The notes beneath the pieces are model-generated. The model was not told the origin of the DNA. It saw only the letters and a program-made list of their open reading frames with translations, and did no database searches. 64,000 nt of DNA, from assembly GCF_004924335.1 (NCBI RefSeq), contig NZ_CP024633.1, positions 248,001-312,000 on the forward strand, written 5' to 3'. A program made the translations under genes and the position numbers. Below are positions 38,399-49,327 of this stretch, piece by piece. Each line of letters opens with the position of its first letter. Within the stretch, counting starts at the first letter, position 1. This stretch comes from Mycobacteroides salmoniphilum (GTDB lineage: Bacteria; Actinomycetota; Actinomycetes; Mycobacteriales; Mycobacteriaceae).

Positions 38399-39043
38399 AT
38401 GGACGGCGATATGGACACCGACGAGATCTGGCAGTTGATCGACACCGAGCGCGGGACGCTTGCCGATCAGTTGGCCCAGATCCCGGCCCAGGATTGGGAC
38501 CGGCCGTCGTTGTGTGGACAGTGGCGCGTCCGGGACGTGGTCGGCCACATTCTCTTCGCGAGTGAGTACTCGCTGTCGCGCACCCTTGTGGATGTCATCC
38601 GGGCGCGCGGCGATCTGAATCGATTCATCGCCGCGACCGGAGTGCGGGAGGGGTCGGTGCCGCCCGCCGACCTGCTGGCGTCGGTGCGCGCCAGCGTGGG
38701 GTCCCGGCGAAAGCCGCCGGGCGTGCCGCCGATCGATCGGCTGATGGACCATCTGGTGCACGGTCAGGACATCGCGATACCGCTCGGATGGCAGCGGGGT
38801 ATGCCTGTGCGGGCCGCCCGATTGGCGGCGGCGCGGGTGTGGGAACGCGACCACTTGTTCGCAGCCCGCAAGCGGTTTGCGGAGCACCGCCTGGTCGCGA
38901 CCGATACTGACTGGTCGGTGGGGACCGGCGCCGCGGTCATCGAGGGGCCGGTGTCGGCTCTGCTACTCCTGATGGCAGGCCGTGGAGATGCGGTCCGAGA
39001 TCAACTGAGCGGCGCGGGCGTCTCCTCGCTGCCCCTGAACTAG
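38399..39043 (+). CDS. Mycothiol-dependent maleylpyruvate isomerase family protein (DinB-like)
   Basis: A 214-residue TIGR03083-type protein. It has the MDMI_N domain: DEIWQLIDTERGTLADQLAQI, WDRPSLCGQWRVRDVVGHILF (first metal His) and DRLMDHLVHGQDIAIPLGW (further His). A C-terminal domain follows. Members use mycothiol and a divalent metal for isomerase, transferase or detoxification reactions. A 12-bp direct repeat (GGCGATATGGAC) at the start creates two possible ATG codons (38399 and 38411). It converges with the nitroreductase-like gene, with stops overlapping by 4 bp. Confidence 0.72.
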   Translation: MDGDMDTDEIWQLIDTERGTLADQLAQIPAQDWDRPSLCGQWRVRDVVGHILFASEYSLSRTLVDVIRARGDLNRFIAATGVREGSVPPADLLASVRASVGSRRKPPGVPPIDRLMDHLVHGQDIAIPLGWQRGMPVRAARLAAARVWERDHLFAARKRFAEHRLVATDTDWSVGTGAAVIEGPVSALLLLMAGRGDAVRDQLSGAGVSSLPLN

Positions 39044-39642
39044 CCGGCCAAGCCGTTACCCCAGCGCTCGGTGAAGGCGATATCGCTGAGCGTGGGCCGC
39101 TGACGGGGGGCGTGATCGCGTTCGACGGTCGATTCGTCGGCGTCGGCGTAATCCTCGAGAACAGGTCCGATCGCGAGGACGGCGATGGGCCGCACATTCT
39201 CGGGGATATTGAACACAGCAGACGATTCCTCCACCCGGAAACCCGCCATCGGATGGGTGTGCAGACCGTGGGAACGTGCCTCCACACCCAGCTGGGCGAT
39301 CGCCAGCCCGGCATCAACTGCCGCATACACGGCGGTGTTGTCGTCATCACCCAGGTCGGTGCTCACCAGGACGAGTGCTGCCGCAACTTTTGCGTAAGAG
39401 TTTCCCCGATTGAGCAGCTCAGTCAGCGCTTCGTAGGTGGCATCACCGCGCAGACCCACGATGTATCTGACGGGGAAGCGCTTACCCCAACTGGCGGCCC
39501 AGCGACCCGCTTCGAGCAGGGCCGTCAGGGTCTCGGGATCCAGGTTTGCACCAGGATCGAAATGCCGCGGACTCCAGCGCGAGGCGATCAGCGGCTGGAT
39601 CGGAACCGAGGTGATGGCGGTACGTTCGGTCGGGTTGCCCAT
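39040..39642 (-). CDS. Nitroreductase family protein
   Basis: A 200-residue FMN-dependent nitroreductase-fold protein. It shows [17 protein letters not shown] (N-terminal FMN-binding Arg/Ser), [40 protein letters not shown] and the C-terminal AIGPVLEDY stretch. It would reduce small electron-poor substrates with NAD(P)H; the natural substrate is unknown. The ATG at 39642 is chosen because upstream extension is low quality. It is divergent from ask. Confidence 0.8.
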   Translation of the reverse strand: MGNPTERTAITSVPIQPLIASRWSPRHFDPGANLDPETLTALLEAGRWAASWGKRFPVRYIVGLRGDATYEALTELLNRGNSYAKVAAALVLVSTDLGDDDNTAVYAAVDAGLAIAQLGVEARSHGLHTHPMAGFRVEESSAVFNIPENVRPIAVLAIGPVLEDYADADESTVERDHAPRQRPTLSDIAFTERWGNGLAG

Positions 39643-39728
39643 ACGGGCCAGGTTATCGAGTTGTCGTAACCCCTTATCCTGATGACTGGATCTCCCCCGA
39701 CCCTGGCCGAACAGCAGGAAGGTATGAC

Positions 39729-42060
<2,332 letters not shown>

Positions 42061-42153
42061 CGATGAGTGCTCGCGCGAAGAGCGTGGGCAATACACAGGA
42101 ACTTCACGGGTTTTCCCTGGGCAACGGTCAGTCGGTTCGGCCATGCTCGGGGT

Positions 42154-42561
42154 ATGACAACTCCAGACAATCCCGATACACCGACGAATCCGGTGTCTGT
42201 ATCGCAGGCACCTACGCCCGCACCGCGTTCGGCGAGCAATACCCTGCTGGTGAAGATCGCCGCTGTCGTCGGCATCGTCGCAGGTGCCTTCGTGATCCTC
42301 GGTGTCACGTTCGGTCTCGGTGTGCTGGCCGGCTCGCAATGTGGGCATGGCGGACATGGTGGCCCGGGCGGGCCCGGCGAGCACGGTGGGCGGCACATGA
42401 TGTTCGACCGCGGCGGGCAGCCGCCGATGTTTCCGCCCGGTGGGCCGGTCATCATCGAGCGCGGCCAGCCCTTCGGGCCGCCGGACGCCCCAGCGCGCCA
42501 GGATCGGCCCGGCCAGCCGCAACCGCCCGCACCATCCGCGACAACAGTGCCGCGGCCCTGA
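42154..42561 (+). CDS. Small membrane protein with Gly/His/Pro-rich tail
   Basis: A 135-residue protein. A Pro/Thr/Ser-rich N-terminus is followed by one transmembrane helix (about 35-60, IAAVVGIVAGAFVILGVTFGLGV) and a tail rich in Gly, His, Pro and Met (CGHGGHGGPGGPG, MMFDRGGQPPMFPPGG). No known domain. The His/Met content could bind metal, but that is speculation. The ATG at 42154 is preferred. Confidence 0.6.
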   Translation: MTTPDNPDTPTNPVSVSQAPTPAPRSASNTLLVKIAAVVGIVAGAFVILGVTFGLGVLAGSQCGHGGHGGPGGPGEHGGRHMMFDRGGQPPMFPPGGPVIIERGQPFGPPDAPARQDRPGQPQPPAPSATTVPRP

Positions 42562-42653
42562 TCTAAGTCCGTAGCGATCCAAGCCTCCGGCGCCACTGGC
42601 TACCCTGTGCAGGGATAGTCGGTGGCGCCGCGGCGTCGGATGGGAGAAGTGGC

Positions 42654-43796
42654 GTGCGGCGTGTCAGGGGCAGCACAGCCCGGCTGGCTGCGATTGCCCT
42701 GGTGATCCTCGAATTGGCTTGCCCCCCGGTCGCATTGGCCGATCCATCGCGACCTGCCCCGCCACCGCTGGATCCGGGCGAGGTGGTCCGGATTGGCCCC
42801 GTCGCGGGCACCGGCACTGCGACCTCTGACTACAACCTCGGTGCGACCGACCTGTGCGAGTTCATGGTCTTCACCGGCGGCATGCTGCAGATCTGCGGCG
42901 ACAGCTTCGCGGGCCAGGGCGTGGGATACGGCGGCTGGTACTCGCCGGTGGCGCTGCGCGTCGACACGGAAACGGTGCCGAACGCATCGGGTGTGCGTCA
43001 CTCCGGTGTCCTCGGCACCGACCGGCCGCTCCTGGAAGACCCGACACCGCCGGGCTTCTCTCAACTTCCCTCCGGCGTCATCGACATCAACGGGACCAAC
43101 TGGCTGTTCATCGCCGTCACCAAGAACCTGATCCCGCAGTCGACACGGCTGGTGAAGCCCGATCCCTTCCGTGCCGGTTGGCCGACGGTGCCGGGATCGG
43201 TACGACCCGGTGATTACGCGGGCGGACAACAGACGCAGATCAGTGGCTACTACGACCCGCTGTGGACACCCGAGTCGCCGAAGGGCTGGGTGTACATCGT
43301 CAGCGATGCCTTCGATCGCTCGCGGCCCGCGGTCCTGTACCGGGCCAAGCCGGACACATTCACCGACCGTGCGACCTGGCAGGGCTGGGGTGCGGATGCG
43401 CGGGGGAAGTGGGCCTGGGGTACCGCCGTGACGCCGTTGTTCAACGATCACCTGGGCGAGCTCAGCATGAAGATGGTGGACGGGCAGGCGGTGCTGTCCT
43501 ACTTCAACCAGACCACGGGCAACGTTGAGGTACGGGTTGCTGATAGCCCGACGCGACTCGGTGCGGTGCCCGCGACCACGGTGGTGAATGCCGGGGCCTG
43601 GCCGGCGATGGCGGACGAGCTTCCCGAGTCCTGGGACAACACCTTGGCGCAGCCGTATGGCGGATACATCGGGCCGGACTCCACGCTTGATCGCCTCAGC
43701 ATCTACGTCAGCCAGTGGAATACCGACTCGCGCGATCACGCCCCCTATCGGGTGATCGAATTCGCGGTGAACCCGCTACTGGCCCCTGTGGGCTAA
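42654..43796 (+). CDS. Secreted DUF4185 protein, endo-D-arabinanase-like (GH183)
   Basis: A 380-residue protein with an N-terminal signal peptide ending near VALADPS. The DUF4185 fold is a five-bladed beta-propeller; characteristic parts include VAGTGTATSDYNLGATD, LQICGDSFAGQG, YSPVALRVDTE, SGYYDPLWTPESP and the C-terminal YGGYIGPDSTLDRLSIYVSQW. DUF4185 proteins include D-arabinan-cleaving enzymes of mycobacteria (family GH183). The position next to asd matches M. tuberculosis Rv3707c. Likely role: remodelling of arabinogalactan or lipoarabinomannan. Confidence 0.78.
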   Translation: MRRVRGSTARLAAIALVILELACPPVALADPSRPAPPPLDPGEVVRIGPVAGTGTATSDYNLGATDLCEFMVFTGGMLQICGDSFAGQGVGYGGWYSPVALRVDTETVPNASGVRHSGVLGTDRPLLEDPTPPGFSQLPSGVIDINGTNWLFIAVTKNLIPQSTRLVKPDPFRAGWPTVPGSVRPGDYAGGQQTQISGYYDPLWTPESPKGWVYIVSDAFDRSRPAVLYRAKPDTFTDRATWQGWGADARGKWAWGTAVTPLFNDHLGELSMKMVDGQAVLSYFNQTTGNVEVRVADSPTRLGAVPATTVVNAGAWPAMADELPESWDNTLAQPYGGYIGPDSTLDRLSIYVSQWNTDSRDHAPYRVIEFAVNPLLAPVG

Positions 43797-43859
43797 CTAA
43801 CACTCAGTTGTTACCAGAGTTGTCGACCGGTGCGAGATGGCTGGTTAGGATGGCCAACG

Positions 43860-44345
43860 ATGATTGCTAGCGTGACCTGGATCGATATTGCGGCCGGTGA
43901 GTGGATAGCCGGTGGACAGGGTTCGCGTACCTTCGTTTCTGTGGACGCTGAGCAGCTGGCAACCCGCGCAAGCGAGGCTCTGGCGTCCGGAGACGATAGC
44001 GAGGCGCTGCGGCTCGCCAACGATGCGCTGGAACTGGAGCACAAGAATTCGTTGTCGTGGCGGATCCTGGCCTACTGCCTTGGCAGCATGGGACGGCATT
44101 TCGACGCGATCGATTGCGCGCTTTCCGCGGTGCGATACGGCAGCCATGACGCCATCAATCACTACACCCACGCATGGGCGCTGCATGGTGCCCGCAAACC
44201 TAACGAGGCACTCGCGGCGGTCGACGAGGCCCTCGAGATCGATTCCGGGTTCGCCGATGCGCTCGCGCTGCGCGCGGTGATCCGCAACGAGCTGGGCGAC
44301 CGGACCGGGGCCATCGACGATATGCGCCGGGCGCGCTCCCTCTAG
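43860..44345 (+). CDS. Tetratricopeptide repeat protein
   Basis: A 161-residue protein made largely of TPR-type helix pairs: ASEALASGDDSEALRLANDALELEHKN, ILAYCLGSMGRHFDAIDCALSAV, ALHGARKPNEALAAVDEALEIDSG and IRNELGDRTGAIDDMRRAR. It probably mediates protein contacts; the partner is unknown. The ATG at 43860 is the plausible start. It converges with the alpha/beta hydrolase gene (4-bp overlap). Confidence 0.7.
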   Translation: MIASVTWIDIAAGEWIAGGQGSRTFVSVDAEQLATRASEALASGDDSEALRLANDALELEHKNSLSWRILAYCLGSMGRHFDAIDCALSAVRYGSHDAINHYTHAWALHGARKPNEALAAVDEALEIDSGFADALALRAVIRNELGDRTGAIDDMRRARSL

Positions 44346-45175
44346 TCCTCCAGGGGATGACGCTTCAGGAACTCGTCGATGAGGGCGTTGACCTCCTCGG
44401 GACGTTCCAGGGCGGCCAGATGCCCGGTGTCCTCCATGATCACGAACTCGGCCCCGGGAATCGCCTCGGCCATGAGCTGTGTCTCCGCGACGGGAAAGGT
44501 CGGATCCTCCCGGCCCGCCACGACCAGGACGGGTGTGGTGATGCGTCCGAGTAGCTCGCGTTGGTCCGGTCGTGCCGGAACCACGCTGTTGACCGCCCAA
44601 TAGACCGAGTCGACATTGAGCTCGCGCAATTCCGCTCGGATTGTCTGCTCTACCTGGGGGCGTTCCCGCATGATGGTGGGTCCGACGAAGGCCTTCACCG
44701 CGCGGGTGGTGAGAGGTTCGCGGAATCGGCCGAGAATCCGGACTATCTCGGTGAGCAGCCGGAACTCGATCGTCTGGCGTGCGTTGGCGCGCGAAGCGGT
44801 GGCGTTCATCAGCACGGACGCTCCCACCCGATGTGGATACAGCGCGGCGAAGGTTCCTCCGATCATTCCGCCCCAGGAGTTGCCGACGACGTGTGTGCGT
44901 TCGATGCCGAGAGCGTCGAGGATCTGTTCGACGGCATGCGCGCAGTCCTCGAAACGGAACATGCGGTGCAGGGCCTGGCTGTCACCGTGGCCGGGCGGGT
45001 CAACGACGATCACCGTGTACCGGTCGGCGAAGTATTCTGCCTGGTCGGCCCACATGGACCCCGTCATCAGCAGGCTGGGCCACAAGAGGATGGCGGGCCC
45101 TTGGCCGCCTACCCGCACGTGCAGTCCGCCGAGGCAGCTTTGGATGTACCGGTCTTGCAATGCGGCGCCGCCCAT
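44342..45175 (-). CDS. Alpha/beta hydrolase
   Basis: A 277-residue hydrolase. It has PPGHGDSQ, the nucleophile elbow VGNSWGGMIG (Ser), the acid in VVAGREDPTFPV (Asp) and the catalytic His in MEDTGHLAALERPEEV. Such enzymes include epoxide hydrolases, esterases and meta-cleavage hydrolases. It is divergent from the DMT-family gene, with about 56 bp between them. Confidence 0.85.
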   Translation of the reverse strand: MGGAALQDRYIQSCLGGLHVRVGGQGPAILLWPSLLMTGSMWADQAEYFADRYTVIVVDPPGHGDSQALHRMFRFEDCAHAVEQILDALGIERTHVVGNSWGGMIGGTFAALYPHRVGASVLMNATASRANARQTIEFRLLTEIVRILGRFREPLTTRAVKAFVGPTIMRERPQVEQTIRAELRELNVDSVYWAVNSVVPARPDQRELLGRITTPVLVVAGREDPTFPVAETQLMAEAIPGAEFVIMEDTGHLAALERPEEVNALIDEFLKRHPLED

Positions 45176-45231
45176 GCGCAGCAGGCTAGCGTCTGTGGAC
45201 GGTTGACAGGGAAGATCTACAGAATGTGGAC

Positions 45232-45582
45232 ATGATTGCCGCTCGGTTTCTGCCGCCAGTGCTGCTCATCTGCTCGAACATCTTCATGACCTTCGCCTGG
45301 TATGGGCATCTCAAATTCAAGGATCACCCGTTGTGGGTGGTCGTACTGGTCAGCTGGTTCATCGCGTTTTTCGAGTATTGCCTGGCAGTTCCCGCGAATC
45401 GCCTTGGCAGCGAGGTGTATTCGGGTGCCGAACTCAAGGCGATGCAAGAGGTCATCACCTTGACGGTGTTCCTGGGTTTCGCCGTGTGGTATCTGGGCGA
45501 GAAGCTCACGCTGAATCACCTCGTGGGGTTCGTGTTGATCGCGGCCGGGGCCTACTTCGTGTTCAACGGGCCGTTCGGCTAA
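45232..45582 (+). CDS. DMT-superfamily membrane protein (DUF486)
   Basis: A small integral membrane protein of 116 residues with four predicted helices (LLICSNIFMTFAWYGHL, WVVVLVSWFIAFFEYCLAV, VITLTVFLGFAVWYLG and LVGFVLIAAGAYFVF). The motif YCLAVPANRLGS is typical of DUF486. Transport substrate unknown. A GTG at 45226 would add two residues. Confidence 0.82.
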   Translation: MIAARFLPPVLLICSNIFMTFAWYGHLKFKDHPLWVVVLVSWFIAFFEYCLAVPANRLGSEVYSGAELKAMQEVITLTVFLGFAVWYLGEKLTLNHLVGFVLIAAGAYFVFNGPFG

Positions 45583-45592
45583 AAACCATTTC

Positions 45593-45620
45593 TTGACTCA
45601 TTCCAGAAAAGGCGCATACT
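45593..45620 (+). promoter_or_regulatory. furA promoter, leaderless
   Basis: TTGACT (45593-45598) and CATACT (45615-45620) are spaced by 16 bp, and the GTG of furA follows 6 bp later. The AT-rich block CATTCCAGAAAAGG between the hexamers resembles the FurA-binding region of the M. tuberculosis furA promoter, so autoregulation is likely. Confidence 0.65.
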
Positions 45621-45626
45621 GGTGGG

Positions 45627-46070
45627 GTGACCGTAGTACAGCCCCCCGCCCCAGTCGCAGCATTGCGCCGGGCGGGACTGCGTGTCACGGCCCCACGCGT
45701 CGCGGTTCTGAACGCGGTTGCGGTGCACCCACATTCGACCGCAGACATCATCGCGATGGTGGTGCGGGCCGAGCTTGGGAAGGTGTCCACACAGGCCGTC
45801 TATGACGTGCTCAGGGCCTGTGTCAGTGCCGGGCTGGTGCGTCGTATCGAACCGGCCGGTTCCGCGGCGCTTTTTGAGACGCGTATCGGCGATAACCATC
45901 ACCATCTGGTCTGCCGCCGTTGCGGTGCCGTCACCGATGTGGACTGCACCGTGGGGCATGCACCCTGCCTGGAGCCGTCACATACCGCGGGGTTCGTGGT
46001 CGACGAGGCCGAGATCGTCTTCTGGGGCCTTTGCCCGGAATGTCAGCCCAAATTAGTTCAGCCCAGTTAG
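45627..46070 (+). CDS. furA: Fur-family peroxide/iron regulator, FurA-like
   Basis: A 147-residue Fur protein. It shows LRRAGLRVTAPRVAVLNAV and VSTQAVYDVLRACVSAGLVRRIE (winged helix), the metal site GDNHHHLVCRRCGAVTDVDC, and a second Cys motif near the C-terminus (LCPEC). It probably binds zinc structurally and senses peroxide through iron. It is followed 21 bp later by a monofunctional catalase, its likely target, rather than katG. Confidence 0.9.
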   Translation: MTVVQPPAPVAALRRAGLRVTAPRVAVLNAVAVHPHSTADIIAMVVRAELGKVSTQAVYDVLRACVSAGLVRRIEPAGSAALFETRIGDNHHHLVCRRCGAVTDVDCTVGHAPCLEPSHTAGFVVDEAEIVFWGLCPECQPKLVQPS

Positions 46071-46091
46071 TCAGGTATCGAGGAGGTTTTC

Positions 46092-47555
46092 ATGTCCATC
46101 CGCACAACCACGAATACCGGAATCGCAGTGGAGAGCGACGACGAGTCGTTGACCGCGGGCATCCAGGGCCCGGTTCTGCTGCACGATCACTATCTGATTG
46201 AAAAGCTTGCGCAGTTCAACAGGGAACGCGTTCCCGAGCGCATCGTGCATGCCAAGGGTGCCGGCGCGTACGGAGAGCTCGTCGTCACCGCAGACGTCTC
46301 GAAGTACACCAAGGCCAAGCTGTTTCAACCGGGCGTGAAAACAGAGTCGCTGGTTCGGTTTTCGACGGTGGCGGGGGAACAGGGGAGCCCCGATACCTGG
46401 CGTGACCCGCGTGGATTTGCCATCAAGTTCTACACCGAGGACGGCAACTACGACCTCGTCGGCAACAACACCCCCGTCTTCTTCATTCGTGATGCCATCA
46501 AGTTCCCGGACTTCATCCGCTCGCAGAAGCGGTTGCCGGGATCAGGGTTGCGGGACCACAACATGCAGTGGGACTTCTGGACGCTGCGTCCGGAGACGGC
46601 GCACCAGGTCACCTGGTTGATGGGTGATCGCGGGATCCCGAAGAACTACCGGCACATGAATGGATACGGTTCGCACACCTATCAGTGGATCAATGCCGAG
46701 GGTGAGCGTTTCTGGGTGAAGTACCACTTCCGGACCGATCAGGGTCAGGATTTCCTGACCCAGCAGGAGGCGGATGCACTCGCCGGATCCGACGCCGATG
46801 CGCATCGTCGCGATCTGTGGGATGCGATCGAGGAGGGCAATTTTCCGAGCTGGACCCTCCACGTGCAGGTCATGCCGGTGGCCGAGGCGCAGGGATACCG
46901 ATTCAACCCGTTCGATCTGACCAAGGTCTGGTCCAAGAAGGACTACCCGCTGATCGAGGTCGGTACGTGGACGCTCAATCGCAATCCGGGGAACTATTTC
47001 GTCGACATCGAGCAGGCGGCCTTCGAACCGTCGAATATCGTTCCGGGAATTGGCTTCTCGCCCGACAAGATGCTGCTTGGGCGGGTCTTTGCCTACGCCG
47101 ACGCGCATCGCTACCGGATTGGCACCAACTACGCGCAATTGCCGCCGAACTCGCCGCGGGCCGCGGAAGTGAACTCCTACTCCAAGGAGGGGGCGATGCG
47201 GTATCACTTCAACGATCGCGAGGTTCCGGTATACGCCCCCAACTCCTTTGGCGGTCCGCATGCGGATCCGGAAGCCGCGGGTGATGGCGGCGCATGGGAT
47301 TTCGATGGCACCGCGGTGCGTGCGGGGTACGTCCAGCATGCCGAGGACGACGACTTCGCTCAGGCCGGAACCTTGGTGCGCGAGGTGCTCAACGACGACC
47401 AGCGTGCGCGTCTGGCGAGCAACATCGTCGGTCATGTGCTGGCCGGCGTCAGCGAACCCGTGCTGTCCCGGGTGTTCGAGTACTGGAAGAACGTCGACTC
47501 CGAGCTGGGTAAGGCCGTCGAAGAGGGCGTTCGCGCCGGTCTCGACGCTCAGTAG
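46092..47555 (+). CDS. katA: Monofunctional haem catalase
   Basis: A 487-residue clade 3-type catalase degrading hydrogen peroxide. Catalytic His53 is in [12 protein letters not shown], Asn126 is in [10 protein letters not shown], and the haem-ligand Tyr is in [21 protein letters not shown] precedes the ATG. The length fits small-subunit catalases. It lies directly after furA and ends in a strong hairpin terminator. Confidence 0.95.
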   Translation: MSIRTTTNTGIAVESDDESLTAGIQGPVLLHDHYLIEKLAQFNRERVPERIVHAKGAGAYGELVVTADVSKYTKAKLFQPGVKTESLVRFSTVAGEQGSPDTWRDPRGFAIKFYTEDGNYDLVGNNTPVFFIRDAIKFPDFIRSQKRLPGSGLRDHNMQWDFWTLRPETAHQVTWLMGDRGIPKNYRHMNGYGSHTYQWINAEGERFWVKYHFRTDQGQDFLTQQEADALAGSDADAHRRDLWDAIEEGNFPSWTLHVQVMPVAEAQGYRFNPFDLTKVWSKKDYPLIEVGTWTLNRNPGNYFVDIEQAAFEPSNIVPGIGFSPDKMLLGRVFAYADAHRYRIGTNYAQLPPNSPRAAEVNSYSKEGAMRYHFNDREVPVYAPNSFGGPHADPEAAGDGGAWDFDGTAVRAGYVQHAEDDDFAQAGTLVREVLNDDQRARLASNIVGHVLAGVSEPVLSRVFEYWKNVDSELGKAVEEGVRAGLDAQ

Positions 47556-47568
47556 GCAGTTCTTGGAT

Positions 47569-47599
47569 GGCGCCGGTTCTCTCCAAGGGAACCGGCGCC
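47569..47599 (+). terminator. Hairpin terminator after katA
   Basis: GGCGCCGGTTC (47569-47579) and GAACCGGCGCC (47589-47599) form a perfect 11-bp stem with a 9-nt loop, 14 bp after the catalase stop. The trailing T-run is weak (TTCC), as common in mycobacteria. Confidence 0.8.
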
Positions 47600-47616
47600 T
47601 TCCGTATGCTCGTCAT

Positions 47617-48045
47617 ATGTCCAATGAGGCCGTCTACACAGCAGAAGCCACGTCGACCGGGGGAGGCCGTGACGGGCATGTTCGCTCGTCGGATGGCCGG
47701 ATAGATCTAGACACTCGAATCCCAAAGTCGATGGGCGGCAACGGGGAAGGCACCAATCCCGAGCAGTTGTTCGCGGCCGGGTATTCGGCGTGTTTCTTGA
47801 GCGCGCTCAATCTGGTTGCCCGGATGGCGAAGGTCCAGCTCGATCCCGCGACATCGATCACGGCGAAGGTGGGAATCTTCAAGACCCCCGAGGGCGGTTT
47901 CGATCTGTCCGCCGAGCTGGACGGTTACCTGCCCGGACTGTCTCAGGAAGTCGCCGAGGATCTCTTGGAGCAAGCCCATGAGGTGTGCCCGTACTCGAAT
48001 GCCACGCGCGGCAACATCGAGGTGACGGTCAAGGCGCGAGTCTGA
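47617..48045 (+). CDS. ohr: Organic hydroperoxide resistance protein (Ohr)
   Basis: A 142-residue OsmC/Ohr peroxidase that reduces organic hydroperoxides with dihydrolipoamide-type reductants. The catalytic Cys pair is Cys59 (GYSACFLSAL) and Cys124 (HEVCPYSNATRGN). The N-terminal VYTAEATSTGGGRDGHVRSSDG is the standard Ohr start. Its place next to furA-katA forms a peroxide-defence group. No OhrR gene is adjacent. Confidence 0.93.
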   Translation: MSNEAVYTAEATSTGGGRDGHVRSSDGRIDLDTRIPKSMGGNGEGTNPEQLFAAGYSACFLSALNLVARMAKVQLDPATSITAKVGIFKTPEGGFDLSAELDGYLPGLSQEVAEDLLEQAHEVCPYSNATRGNIEVTVKARV

Positions 48046-48659
48046 TGCGCGGGTGCGTCGTCGCGGGGGTATCGGCGCTGGCCCTGGTCGTCGCGCCGGC
48101 GGCCCAGGCGGCCGGCCCGGACGCGGTCCTGCTCAAGCCCAAGGTGGTGAATTCGATCGTCGGTACCGAACTTCCCGTGACCAGGACTCTCGAGTCTCCG
48201 ACGGCCGGTTATCAGGTGAGCGGACCGAGTTGTCTCAGTTTCGTCGATGTGGGGCTGGACGAGGTGTTCAACGGAAATGGCGAGTTGGCCGAGTATCGCG
48301 CGCAGACGTCTCAGAAAACAGATTCGGACACAACGTATTCCGTGAAGCAGGCGGTGGGGGTCTTTCAGCGCCCGATTGCCGCGGTGGATCCGGTTGTCGC
48401 GCTGCTGTTCATGGACAACTGTTACGGCGTACCTCTGGACGTGACCGACGGCCAGGGTGCGCGGGAAACGTGGACCATCACCAAGGGCAAGTCGGTGGAC
48501 ACCACGGCCACCTGGTCGATGACCAGCGCCACCGGCACTAGCTGCTACGTGCAGATGCGCGCCAAGCGTGAGGTGTTATTGCAGGTGAAGGCGTGTGTGC
48601 CGAAGAATGGCGAGAAGATCGCCGCGGCCCTCGCCGATGCCATGGAGGGACGAGCATGA
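48045..48659 (+). CDS. Secreted PknH-sensor-like protein 1
   Basis: A 204-residue protein with a cleavable signal peptide (ends near AQAAG) and a PknH_C-like sensor fold without any kinase. Shared features are VNSIVGTEL, a first Cys (SCLSF), VGLDEVFNG, TYSVKQAVGVF, and later Cys residues at NCY, SCYV and KACV that could form the two disulfides of this domain. It overlaps ohr by one base and the next gene by four. Ligand unknown. Confidence 0.72.
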   Translation: MRGCVVAGVSALALVVAPAAQAAGPDAVLLKPKVVNSIVGTELPVTRTLESPTAGYQVSGPSCLSFVDVGLDEVFNGNGELAEYRAQTSQKTDSDTTYSVKQAVGVFQRPIAAVDPVVALLFMDNCYGVPLDVTDGQGARETWTITKGKSVDTTATWSMTSATGTSCYVQMRAKREVLLQVKACVPKNGEKIAAALADAMEGRA

Positions 48660-49303
48660 CCATCAAGATCACCTCGGCCGTGACTACTGCGACGGTGGTC
48701 GCGCTCGCGCTGGCCCCCGTGGCTGGCGCTCGTCCGTCCGATCCGGGGGTCGTCAACTACGCGGTGCTCGCGCGCGGATCGGTGAGCAATGTCCTTGGCG
48801 CGCAACTAGGGTCGCATAGCGAGTTCACGCAGCCGTTCCAGGCGTTCTCGGTGGATGTTCCGGAATGCAACAACTGGTCGGATATCGGGCTTGACGAGGT
48901 GTACGCCGATCCGGATCTGGCCTCGTTCCGGGGCGCAACGACGCAAGACTCCGCAACGGATACAACGCATTTGGTGAAGCAGTCGATCGGTGTGTTCGCC
49001 AACAACGACGCGGCGGACCGGGCATTCCATCGGGTGGTGGACCGCACCCGGGGATGTTCCGGGCAGACGGCCACCCTGATCCTGAATGACGGTCGACGCG
49101 AGGTGTGGACATTCACCGGACCGGCGGCCAGCGCCGCCGATGCCGCGTGGATGAAGGAGGAGGCGGGCGTTGACCGTCGCTGCTTCAACCAGACCCGCAG
49201 GCGCGAGAATGTGCTGCTGCAGGCCAAGGTCTGCCAGCCGGGAAACGGCAGCCTTGCGGTGAACGTGCTGGCCAACACGATGCAAAACGGCCTGGGCCAG
49301 TAA
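48656..49303 (+). CDS. Secreted PknH-sensor-like protein 2
   Basis: A 215-residue paralogue of the preceding protein, with signal peptide (ends near AGARP) and shared VPECNNWSDIGLDEVYADP, THLVKQSIGVFANNDAA, RGCSG, RRCFN and KVCQPG. Four or more Cys residues line up with its neighbour. ATGA overlap shows co-translation. It is followed by a bidirectional terminator. Confidence 0.72.
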   Translation: MTIKITSAVTTATVVALALAPVAGARPSDPGVVNYAVLARGSVSNVLGAQLGSHSEFTQPFQAFSVDVPECNNWSDIGLDEVYADPDLASFRGATTQDSATDTTHLVKQSIGVFANNDAADRAFHRVVDRTRGCSGQTATLILNDGRREVWTFTGPAASAADAAWMKEEAGVDRRCFNQTRRRENVLLQAKVCQPGNGSLAVNVLANTMQNGLGQ

Positions 49304-49319
49304 AGGACTGACCCAGGCC
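49289..49319. terminator. Bidirectional hairpin between convergent genes
   Basis: GGCCTGGG (49289-49296) pairs with CCCAGGCC (49312-49319); CAG/CTG extends the stem after one mismatch. It overlaps the end of the sensor-like gene and lies just beyond the stop of the convergent nitronate monooxygenase gene. Confidence 0.7.
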
Positions 49320-49327
49320 GCTCTCTG

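Noticed and set aside
43798-43813. TAACA-N6-TGTTA inverted repeat upstream of the TPR gene
   Set aside because: The arms are short and AT-rich, with no regulator nearby. Chance occurrence cannot be excluded.
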